Under the pieces are notes generated by a model. That model saw only the letters and a list, made by a program, of their open reading frames with translations, searched no databases and was not told where the DNA came from. This document shows positions 1-5,938 of a DNA stretch of 7,530 nucleotides, piece after piece. The position numbers and the translations under genes were made by a program. The stretch is from assembly GCA_030039575.1 (NCBI GenBank), contig JASHVH010000110.1:1-7530 (forward strand), read 5' to 3'. Position 1 is the first letter of the stretch. Every line of letters starts with the position of its first letter. This DNA comes from Acidimicrobiales bacterium (GTDB lineage Bacteria > Actinomycetota > Acidimicrobiia > Acidimicrobiales > Palsa-688).

Positions 1-535
1 CCCACTCCCACGGCCCCGGCAGGGTCTCGTCGAAGTCGTTCACGTCGAAGATCATCGAGCGTTCGGGCGACGTGAAGCCGCCAAAGTTGAGCAGGTGAGC
101 GTCCCCGCAGCACTGCACCCTTAACCCTGAGGAGGGCGTCGAGGCCAGGTCGGCGGCCATGACCGCCGCTGCCCCTCGGTAGAAGGTGAACGGCGAGACC
201 ATCATCCGCCCGTGACGGATCGGCACCAGGTCGGGCTCCCTCGTGGTGGCCTGCTCAGCGATGATGTCGACCGGGCTCCTCCGCCCTGCCGCGGCCACCC
301 AGGCGGCGTGGAGCGTGCGGGGGACGGCCACGCGGGCGGTCTTGCCTTGGCGCTCGGCCTCCTCGGCACTGATATGGTCGACCCGTTTCTCCAATGCGCG
401 GTCGACCTTCATCCCGCCGACCTCGCTCACCCCGGCTTTGAACGCCTTGTCCGCGGTGTCTTTGACGTGGACGGCGTTGCCGTCCGCCACCCCGCGGTGT
501 CGTGGTTGCCTGTTGGTCGCTGTTGCAGTGGCCAT
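1..535 (-). CDS. DUF2252 family protein, N-terminal part (cut by window edge)
   Basis: This is the first 178 codons of a DUF2252 protein, read leftward and cut off by the window edge. The family usually runs to roughly 400-480 residues, and its biochemical role is not established. The visible family signatures, in order, are an IRHGRMMVSPFTFYRGAAA block near residues 106-124, QCCGDAHLLNFGGFTSPER near 141-159, and FDVNDFDETLPGPWEW at 163-178. This order matches the conserved N-terminal half of the family. The start is ATG at 535-533, giving MATATATNRQ; on the minus strand a GAGAGGAG ribosome binding site lies 7 bases or so upstream (plus-strand 543-550). The first 80 residues are charged and variable, as is common for these proteins. 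No stop interrupts the frame. It is transcribed away from the membrane-protein gene, so the spacer at 536-800 probably holds promoters for both. Family assignment is secure; function is unknown. Confidence 0.93.
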   Translation of the reverse strand, partial: MATATATNRQPRHRGVADGNAVHVKDTADKAFKAGVSEVGGMKVDRALEKRVDHISAEEAERQGKTARVAVPRTLHAAWVAAAGRRSPVDIIAEQATTREPDLVPIRHGRMMVSPFTFYRGAAAVMAADLASTPSSGLRVQCCGDAHLLNFGGFTSPERSMIFDVNDFDETLPGPWEW

Positions 536-733
536 CGTGTTCTCCTCTCGTGAAAATTGCCCAGACGAGCACGGGTGACCAACCCTCGGTCAACGAGCCG
601 CTGCCCTCCTGGGCGCGGGCCAGTTTAGAGAGCTCACGTGCTTCGAGCCTCATCCCATCCGGGTGAAATACCGCGGGTGTAGTTGAGACATCACGAGCGA
701 GGCCGGTGGTGGCAACGAAAACCAGCGTCCAGT

Positions 734-751
734 TCACCCGATCACGGTGAT
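734..751. promoter_or_regulatory. Candidate operator with ATCAC/GTGAT inverted repeat
   Basis: ATCAC (741-745) and GTGAT (747-751) form an inverted repeat with a single base between the arms. The 13 bases TCACCCGATCACG at 734-746 recur exactly, on the opposite strand, at 5862-5874 beside the palindrome upstream of the hydrolase gene. A further ATCAC half-site lies at 690-694. The site sits in the divergent spacer between the DUF2252 and membrane-protein genes, which is where a repressor or activator would bind. No clear -35/-10 pair could be placed around it. The regulatory role is inference from position and symmetry only. Confidence 0.35.
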
Positions 752-807
752 GAGCCTCGCACCCGCAACGATAACGCTGATGGCGGAGTGTGAGAAGGAG
801 AATGGCG

Positions 808-978
808 ATGATAGCCCTCGCCCGTGAGGCACGAGACCCGACCATCGGAGTCACGCCGCATTCCGCGGGCATTCCACGGGCCCGCCTGGGCACTAGGCCA
901 GAGCCGCACCGCTCTGACTGCGGTTGGGTTTGCTGGCGCAGCGAGACCGTCTCGTCACCGAGCTATTCCGATGGCTAG
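808..978 (+). CDS. Possible leader ORF (56 codons) overlapping the membrane-protein start
   Basis: GAAGGAG at 794-800 is the best ribosome binding site in this spacer. It stands 7 bases before ATG 808 and is too close to ATG 802, which is in the same frame. The frame opened at 808 begins MIALAREARDPTIG and ends with TAG at 976-978, overlapping the ATG at 971 of the membrane-protein gene in another frame. The peptide is rich in Arg, Pro and Ser, has no recognisable domain, and resembles nothing I know. It may be a coupled leader peptide whose translation delivers ribosomes to 971. It may also be a chance ORF, or the frame-shifted old 5' end of the membrane gene. GTG 824 offers an alternative in-frame start for the membrane protein, but its added 49 residues look non-coding. 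Confidence 0.25.
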   Translation: MIALAREARDPTIGVTPHSAGIPRARLGTRPEPHRSDCGWVCWRSETVSSPSYSDG

Positions 979-1639
979 GCCCGGTCGGCCCACTGAGCTT
1001 CGGAGCCTGACCACACCACGGGCCGCCGCCGTGGCGGGCATCGTGTTCAGTGCTCTGTTCTCGGCGAGCATCGCATTGCTCCGCACTGCCCTGCCCCAGG
1101 CGGCGCGAGCTGGAACCACTTGGGCTCACGCGGATGGAGGCAGGATCGGAGTGGCTCTTGGCCTCATCCCCTTCGCCGGGATCGCTTTTTTATGGTTCAT
1201 AGGTGTTATCCGGGATCTCCTCGGCCAATATGAAGACCGGTTCTTTTCCACAGTGTTCTTCGGCAGCGGGGTCTTGTTCCTGGCCATGGTGTTCGTCGCT
1301 TCAGGCGTGGCGGCTGCCACGCTGGCGAGCGCCAGGCTCGCCCTGCCCGCAAGAACCGAAGAGGAGATCCTGTACTTCGGCCGCATCATCATGCTGCAGA
1401 CCGCCAACATCTATGCCTTGCGGATGGCCGGTGTTTTCATGATCTCGCTTGGCACCATCTGGTGGCGCACGGGCTTAATGCCACGCTGGCTGGCAACGCT
1501 CTCGTTCCTGGTAGCGCTCACGCTCCTGGTCGTTATAAGCCTGAATTTATGGCTGGCCCTGGCATTTCCTTCATGGACCCTAATCGTCAGCATTTTCATC
1601 CTTACGCGCAGTAGGCGTGGGTTGGCCCGCGTAGCATAA
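971..1639 (+). CDS. Multi-pass membrane protein of unknown function
   Basis: This encodes a 222-residue integral membrane protein with about six predicted hydrophobic segments, near residues 17-37, 58-80, 92-118, 145-165, 174-190 and 192-212. The most distinctive stretch is the second segment and following loop, FAGIAFLWFIGVIRDLLGQ then YEDRFFSTVFFGSG. I recall this pattern in unnamed actinobacterial membrane proteins, but no enzyme or transporter signature is visible. There is no signal peptide or cytoplasmic domain of note, and the C-terminus is short and basic (TRSRRGLARVA). I chose ATG 971 because MARPGRP leads straight into TM1. The frame is open to GTG 824, but the extra residues are arginine-rich and unlike a membrane protein. 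No good ribosome binding site stands directly before 971, so translation may depend on the overlapping upstream ORF. At least three TTA leucine codons are present. The coding call is solid; function is unknown. Confidence 0.8.
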   Translation: MARPGRPTELRSLTTPRAAAVAGIVFSALFSASIALLRTALPQAARAGTTWAHADGGRIGVALGLIPFAGIAFLWFIGVIRDLLGQYEDRFFSTVFFGSGVLFLAMVFVASGVAAATLASARLALPARTEEEILYFGRIIMLQTANIYALRMAGVFMISLGTIWWRTGLMPRWLATLSFLVALTLLVVISLNLWLALAFPSWTLIVSIFILTRSRRGLARVA

Positions 1640-1653
1640 AAGACTGGTGACCT

Positions 1654-1689
1654 GGCCTTTGCCACTGGCCCAGAGGAGGTGGCAGGACC
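1654..1689 (+). terminator. Weak hairpin downstream of the membrane-protein gene
   Basis: TGCCAC (1660-1665) and GTGGCA (1679-1684) form a six-pair stem with a 13-base loop, starting 20 bases after the stop codon. G-U pairs and a GG/CC pairing outside an internal loop can extend it. No T-run follows, so it is at best a weak or factor-assisted terminator. Confidence 0.25.
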
Positions 1690-1741
1690 GGTACTACGCC
1701 TGCTTGTACGCCCCACGTTTGTTGGACAGTGGCTGATCTGG

Positions 1742-1849
1742 TTCCGGAAAGCCCCAAGCGATTTGTGGCTTATCGTGGTAATTGTCGCGTTTCGATCGGT
1801 TATCAGTCCCGGTCGTTTCCCCGGAAAGGACACTCTGAGTAGGGAGAGT
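1742..1849. promoter_or_regulatory. LAL-gene upstream region with repeated CCGGAAAG palindromes
   Basis: The 315 bases from 1640 to 1954 hold no supported gene. Within them, the perfect palindrome TTCCGGAA (1742-1749) and the inverted repeat TTTCC-CC-GGAAA (1816-1827) both contain CCGGAAAG (1744-1751 and 1821-1828), 77 bases apart. ACTCT (1832-1836) and AGAGT (1845-1849) form a further small inverted repeat. I could not place a convincing sigma-70-type promoter. These sites could serve autoregulation of the LAL gene, but short GC-rich palindromes also arise by chance. Confidence 0.25.
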
Positions 1850-1954
1850 TGTTCTCGGGGCGGTCTTGCTGACCGGGAAATCCGAGGCGCGGTAATCTGT
1901 CTCTTCTCGCCGGATGCCGAGCCACGTCGCCAAAACTACCCGGAGGGTGCTCAG

Positions 1955-4579
1955 ATGGCCGAGCGCGTTACGAGCGGTAGTTTGGGGGGGCGCAGCCCGC
2001 GTTTGCCGGCCTCGAAGTTTTGCCCGCCCAGAGCGTCAACGACCTTCGTTCGCCGGCCCAGGTTGCTCGAGCAACTAGACAAGGGCGAACTTCGCCGCCT
2101 CAGCCTCGTCGTGGGCTCGGCCGGGGCGGGGAAAACGGCCCTTCTCGTCGACTGGGCCGTCGCCCGGGCCGAGTGGCCGTGTGCATGGCTCAACTGCGAC
2201 GTGGCTGACACTGACCCGGTCCGCTTCTTTGCCGGCATCATCGAGGCCGTGCGACGAGCTTCTGGTCAGCCCGGGGTCGGTGAGGATGCCCGTCAGCTGC
2301 TGAACCTCGACGGCGAGGTTTCAGCCGACGTCGTCTCTGCCCTTGCCGACGACCTCGAGGAGCTCGACAGGGTGAAGATGCTGGTGGTTGACGACTTCCA
2401 CCTAACGGGCGAGAAAGGGGCCGAGGTCCTCGCGCTTTTGCTCGACTACCGGCCGCCTTCGTTCCAGTTCGTGGTCGCCACCCGGGTTGACCCGCACCTC
2501 CGGCTCAATCGCATGCGGGCCAATGCGGAGCTACTGGAGCTACGAGATCGCGACTTGTCGTTCACACACGAGGAAACCAGGTTGTTCCTGGCGCAGTTCG
2601 GCGTCCAGCTCAGTGACCCAGACCTTTTTCTCGTCCAACGACGCAGCGAGGGGTGGGCCGCAGGGCTACAGATGGCAGCGATCTCTATCCATCAGTCAGA
2701 CAAACCGACCGGCGCCGCTCAGCGCGTCGACCTGAACCGGCACACGGTCGCCGGTTACTTCCTGGAGGAAGTCCTTAACCGGCAGCCCCCCGAGGTGGCC
2801 GACTTCATGCTCGCCACATCGGTCCTTGACGAACTGTCCGCACCTTTGTGCACGGCGCTCTGCGGAGAGGGAGCGGGAGCCCTGCTCGACTTGCTGTACC
2901 GGGCCCACATGTTTGTGACGATGGTGGACCAGGAGGAGCGCACGTACCGCTACCACCAGTTGATCACAGAGGTGCTACGGGCGGAGCTGCACGCCCGTCA
3001 CCCAGGACGTGACAAGTTGCTGCACGCGACCGCGGCTCGGCACCTGGCCGATGCTGGTGAGATAGGCGCAGCCGTACGCCACCTTTTGGCGGCCGGTGAC
3101 CCGGCCGGTGCCTTTCGGCTATTGAACGAGAGAGTCATCCAGGACTATTTCGCCAACCCGACCGTGGGCAGCGGGCTCGACCTCGACGAGGTCCAGCCGT
3201 CGGCGTTCGCTGGCCTACCCGAGATCTTGGTGCCATTGGCCACGGAGTTGCTGGTCCGGGGAGTGTTCGAGCGTGGGTCGCTCGCCTTGGAGCTCGCCCA
3301 GCGAGCGGGCGTCGACCCGGCCAGCCAGCCCGAGCTCGCCGCCAAGCTCGCCGTCGTCAGTTCGCAGTACTGCGCTATCACTGGAGCTCTCGGTGAGTCG
3401 TTGGCTCTAAGACAACGAGCTCAAGACATGGGCGTCAATGGTATTGACGAGTGGCTGGCGGGTACGGACGTCGTCGCCATGTACTGCTACACGTACATGG
3501 GCGAGCTTGGCAAGGCTCGCCAACTGACCGAAACGGTTTCCGCTGCCGGCTTGGGCCCCCCAGCCACAGACGTGTTATGCCCAGCCGTGTTGAGCCAGGT
3601 GGCCCTAATCGAAGGTAGGCTCGAAGAAGCGGGTGCTTTGGCCGCTGGCGCGCTGTCTTCGGCCCGTCGGCTTCACCTGGACCGGCACTACTTTGCGTTC
3701 AGCGCGCTCCGTACTACGGCTCTTCTGGCGTTGGAGCGTCGGGACTTGGCGAGCGCCGCCGCTTTGACCGAGCAGGTATTGGGGATGCTGGGCGGTGGCC
3801 GACCAAGCTTTGACTACCTCGCCCAGCTGGACCGGGCCAGGGTATGGGCGGCCAGCGGCAACCCCGAAGAGGCGCTGGCGTCGCTGCCCGCGGCTCGCAC
3901 CTGCCTCAAGGCCGAAGCTTCCGTCTTGTTCGCTCAGGCCGACGAGCTGGAAGCGCGCTTTCGTCTGGCTCTCGGCGACAAGAGACGGGCGGAGAGCGCG
4001 GCCGAGAGGCTGCCCACCGACCGGCGCGTTGTTGTCTCAGCGATTATTGCTCTCGCCGCGGACGACCCTGGAAGGGCAGCTACCGCACTTGGCGAGGCTG
4101 CCACCGATGGAGCCTCGGTCCGTTACAACTTAGAACTGAGCCTGCTGCGGGCCAATATCGCGATCGCCCAAAGTTCGCCGCACACACGCGCCCTGGTGAG
4201 GGAGGCGCTGTTAGTCATAGAGCGCTATGGTTTCCTGCAAACCGTGCTGGACACCGCGCCCCGACTGGTCGACCACCTGGTCAATGACGGCGGTGACTAC
4301 GCTCGGACCACCTCATTGCGGTCGTTGGTGGCCGCCGCTTTGGAACAGCGCAAACTAAGGCCCTACCCCCAAAAGAGCAGCCTACCTGACGAGCTAACCG
4401 AGGCAGAGGTACGGGTACTGGAAAAACTCCCGGCCCACTTGACCTACGTCGACATGGCATCTGAGCTGCACCTGTCGCTCAATACAGTAAAAACCCACCT
4501 GCGCCATACGTACATGAAATTAGGTGTTACCTCGCGATCTTCGGCCATCAAACGGGCCACGTCGCTCGGCCTTCTCTAA
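1955..4579 (+). CDS. LAL-type (large ATP-binding) LuxR family transcriptional regulator
   Basis: This is a complete 874-residue regulator of the MalT/LAL class, a cytoplasmic STAND-type ATPase that usually needs ATP and an inducer to activate transcription. An N-terminal SKFCPPRA motif (20-27) precedes the P-loop GSAGAGKT (54-61). Walker B is LVVDDFH (143-149), and the sensor-like VVATRVDPHLRLNRMRA follows at 173-189. EGWAAGLQMAA (232-242) is typical of the class. The middle, about 330-800, is alanine- and leucine-rich helical repeat sequence resembling TPRs. The LuxR helix-turn-helix occupies 814-874, from LTEAEVRVLEKL through LSLNTVKTHLRHTYMKLGV. The length is normal for the class. The start is ATG 1955, seven bases after GGAGGG (1942-1947). 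The frame is open upstream to GTG 1679, but that extension lacks family features. TTA codons occur at 3575, 4130, 4211 and 4520. The inducer and targets are not evident. A truncated paralogue lies at 6773-7315. Confidence 0.95.
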   Translation: MAERVTSGSLGGRSPRLPASKFCPPRASTTFVRRPRLLEQLDKGELRRLSLVVGSAGAGKTALLVDWAVARAEWPCAWLNCDVADTDPVRFFAGIIEAVRRASGQPGVGEDARQLLNLDGEVSADVVSALADDLEELDRVKMLVVDDFHLTGEKGAEVLALLLDYRPPSFQFVVATRVDPHLRLNRMRANAELLELRDRDLSFTHEETRLFLAQFGVQLSDPDLFLVQRRSEGWAAGLQMAAISIHQSDKPTGAAQRVDLNRHTVAGYFLEEVLNRQPPEVADFMLATSVLDELSAPLCTALCGEGAGALLDLLYRAHMFVTMVDQEERTYRYHQLITEVLRAELHARHPGRDKLLHATAARHLADAGEIGAAVRHLLAAGDPAGAFRLLNERVIQDYFANPTVGSGLDLDEVQPSAFAGLPEILVPLATELLVRGVFERGSLALELAQRAGVDPASQPELAAKLAVVSSQYCAITGALGESLALRQRAQDMGVNGIDEWLAGTDVVAMYCYTYMGELGKARQLTETVSAAGLGPPATDVLCPAVLSQVALIEGRLEEAGALAAGALSSARRLHLDRHYFAFSALRTTALLALERRDLASAAALTEQVLGMLGGGRPSFDYLAQLDRARVWAASGNPEEALASLPAARTCLKAEASVLFAQADELEARFRLALGDKRRAESAAERLPTDRRVVVSAIIALAADDPGRAATALGEAATDGASVRYNLELSLLRANIAIAQSSPHTRALVREALLVIERYGFLQTVLDTAPRLVDHLVNDGGDYARTTSLRSLVAAALEQRKLRPYPQKSSLPDELTEAEVRVLEKLPAHLTYVDMASELHLSLNTVKTHLRHTYMKLGVTSRSSAIKRATSLGLL

Positions 4580-4593
4580 GCCTTTGGAGGCCG
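4567..4593 (+). terminator. Hairpin over the LAL stop codon
   Basis: CGGCCT (4567-4572) and AGGCCG (4588-4593) pair across a 15-base loop that contains the LAL stop codon. An alternative smaller hairpin, GCCT-TTGG-AGGC, lies at 4580-4591. The position between two convergent genes suits a terminator, but there is no T-run after the stem. Confidence 0.3.
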
Positions 4594-4666
4594 ACGAGAG
4601 CGCACATGTCACCGGCGTTCCAAGCGCACTCCCATGGGCAATGAAGCCGCAGTGGTCGTGCGTGGA

Positions 4667-4888
4667 TCACCGAGCGACCTGTGAGGACAACGCCCACCAG
4701 CGGCGCAGAGCGACGACAACCCAGATCGCTTCCACCACGCCAAACGGCCAGGCCCCGCTCAAGAACCCGTACGCACTCGAGACCGCACATCCAAGCGCGA
4801 ACCCCAGGACAAAGATGCGCCCTCTGGACTCGAGCCCGTACATCGCCATCATGAACGTCAGCGCCAGGACACCAAATATCGTCAACAC
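4667..4888 (-). CDS. Small conserved membrane protein, 73 residues
   Basis: This is a short minus-strand gene for a hydrophobic protein with two or three membrane segments. The first is near residues 2-18 (LTIFGVLALTFMMAMYGL). The second is near 23-42, and the third near 46-60 lies in the motif AYGFLSGAWPFGVVEAIW. The protein ends in a basic VALRRWW tail region. I recall small actinobacterial membrane proteins with this motif, but no function is known to me. The likely start is GTG 4888-4886 or TTG 4885-4883. The longer upstream frame has Arg- and Pro-rich sequence unlike a membrane protein. The ribosome binding site is poor (only GGTGGTGGG), and the start overlaps the TGA (4884-4882) of a weak upstream ORF, so translational coupling is possible. 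It is convergent with the LAL gene, 87 bases away. Confidence 0.75.
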   Translation of the reverse strand: MLTIFGVLALTFMMAMYGLESRGRIFVLGFALGCAVSSAYGFLSGAWPFGVVEAIWVVVALRRWWALSSQVAR

Positions 4889-5211
4889 CCCACCACCATG
4901 CCAGCTGGAGGGCGTGATGGGTACCCAAAAGGTAACGGCCGAGCCCGGGCGGCGCACAGCGCTCCCCGCTCGACCATCTGAGCCGCTTGGCCTGCGCCGT
5001 TCTGGGCCCGCGCCCCGGCAAAGCACGCCTGGCACTTGACCTTGGAGCCAGCCCCAAGTTCCACGTTGGCTCGAACGGTACCGGTGCCTGTTCCCGACCC
5101 AGCCGGCCCGCTGCCGAGGGTGAGCACAGACACGCTGTAATACGCAAGAGGCTTGGTTCGGGCACTCCACGAGACCGCCTTGAACAGGTCATGTACACTT
5201 GGGGTCTTCAC
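4882..5211 (-). CDS. Doubtful 109-codon ORF upstream of the small membrane protein
   Basis: The stretch 4889-5293 holds no secure gene; this is the best candidate in it. The minus-strand frame starts at GTG 5211 and ends at TGA 4884-4882, overlapping the start region of the 73-residue membrane protein. Its third codon positions are GC-rich, consistent with coding. The product begins MKTPSVHDLFKAVSWSARTK, has a Gly/Ser/Thr-rich middle (TLGSGPAGSGTGTGT) and a KCQACFAG segment, then becomes Arg/Pro-rich. I recognise no family. An AGGAG lies about 15 bases before the start, farther than usual. It could be a real small gene translationally coupled to its neighbour, or simply an open frame in GC-rich DNA. 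Confidence 0.27.
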   Translation of the reverse strand: MKTPSVHDLFKAVSWSARTKPLAYYSVSVLTLGSGPAGSGTGTGTVRANVELGAGSKVKCQACFAGARAQNGAGQAAQMVERGALCAARARPLPFGYPSRPPAGMVVGC

Positions 5212-5293
5212 TTCGTTCGCGGCTACTCCTGGGCGCCCTGGCCGGGGGTGGGCCCATTACCGATGGCAACCAAAGAAGATGGAGGGCTCCACG

Positions 5294-5407
5294 ATGAGCA
5301 GGCAAATTCGTGTTGCGTTGGTCTTGGCGGCGCTCAGCATCATCGCGTCTGTTACTGCTGAGTGGGCTATCAGGCACTTGACGGAGCGTGAGCCTCACCA
5401 GCATTGA
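5294..5407 (+). CDS. Small single-pass membrane protein, 37 residues (hypothetical)
   Basis: ATG 5294 stands seven bases after a strong GGAGGG ribosome binding site (5281-5286). The product is 37 residues: a basic MSRQIR start, one hydrophobic segment (VALVLAALSIIASVTAEW, about residues 7-24), and a charged tail, AIRHLTEREPHQH. That layout is a believable single-span protein with a histidine-ended tail. An in-frame ATG at 5279 would add five residues but has only a weak AAGAAG before it. I recognise no family, and at this size chance cannot be excluded; the ribosome binding site and hydrophobic pattern are the support. It has its own spacer on both sides and no operon partner. Confidence 0.5.
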   Translation: MSRQIRVALVLAALSIIASVTAEWAIRHLTEREPHQH

Positions 5408-5856
5408 GGTAATCTTCGCTCCGGCAAACCTCGCCGCCTCGGCGCCAGCTCGGTATGGCTCGCTCGATGGCAAACGCGCAACTCGGTGCGGTTGATGTCA
5501 ACTGGCCGGGCCACATCGGGTCGCGCCAGGTCCTATCCTCGGTCGCGTGGCCGGCTCGGCCGGTCGTGCCCCAGCCACCATCGCGCCTTGCCGGCCCGGC
5601 GCGATGGCTATCGACAGGCCGGCCAGCGGGTCGCCCACCGCCACCTGGTGGCTGGAGGTGCCTGCAACAACGGCTTCGGCCATTGGCCCGCTCCCAGACC
5701 GCCTCGCGCAGTTCGGTCACAGTGCCAGCGTCGGAGAGCGACCAGCCCCGACCTCTTGCAAATAGACGCGCCGACGGCCGGTCCGCTGCTTCCATGGGCC
5801 TCCGGTAGCCAGAGACCGCTGGTACTGCAGAGCCGGCCTTTCGCCGACCGCGAAAA
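5408..5856. other. Gene-free, hairpin-rich intergenic stretch
   Basis: I find no convincing gene here on either strand: the open frames give Arg/Pro/Gly-rich products without family features. A small CGCCG-CCT-CGGCG hairpin (5432-5444) follows the 37-residue ORF and could terminate it weakly. Between 5549 and 5652 lie several perfect inverted repeats, described separately. Minus-strand segments near 5690-5750 (TELREAVWERA) and 5590-5680 (SSHQVAVGDPLAGLSIAIA), in different frames, read more like protein than the rest. They may be traces of a decayed gene, but this is weak. Confidence 0.5.
5549..5652. repeat. Cluster of perfect inverted repeats
   Basis: Four perfect inverted repeats fall within 104 bases. 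They are GGCCG-GCT-CGGCC (5549-5561); a 10-pair stem CCATCGCGCC/GGCGCGATGG (5578-5587 and 5598-5607) with a 10-base loop; the palindrome GGCCGGCC (5617-5624); and GCCACC-T-GGTGGC (5640-5652). None is followed by a T-run. They could fold as consecutive hairpins in RNA from either strand, or mark protein binding sites. High GC raises the chance rate for short stems, but the 10-pair stem is notable. Confidence 0.45.
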
Positions 5857-5899
5857 GATCACGTGATCGGGTGATGTCTTGGATGCTGCCCGTCATCAC
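5857..5899. promoter_or_regulatory. Candidate operator: 12-bp palindrome plus GTGATG/CATCAC repeat
   Basis: GATCACGTGATC (5857-5868) is a perfect 12-bp palindrome, 70 bases before the hydrolase start codon. GTGATG (5871-5876) and CATCAC (5894-5899) form a second, wider inverted repeat of the same half-site. CGTGATCGGGTGA (5862-5874) is the exact reverse complement of 734-746 in the membrane-protein upstream region. The location suits an operator for the hydrolase gene; the cognate regulator is unknown. Confidence 0.45.
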
Positions 5900-5938
5900 A
5901 ATCGAATTGCATCCCCCCAGTCCAACAAAGGAGGAGTT

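Noticed and set aside
255..893. 212-codon minus-strand ORF over the left intergenic region
   Set aside because: It overlaps the DUF2252 5' end in another frame, and its product is Arg/Gly/His-rich with no family feature; the DUF2252 frame explains this strand.
1679..1954. In-frame 92-codon upstream extension of the LAL regulator from GTG 1679
   Set aside because: No LAL-family features, no well-placed ribosome binding site, and ATG 1955 has a GGAGGG at ideal spacing.
4548..5198. 216-codon minus-strand ORF overlapping the small membrane protein
   Set aside because: It is in a different frame from the clearly membrane-type product, and its own translation is Arg/Pro/Cys-rich and runs over the LAL 3' end.
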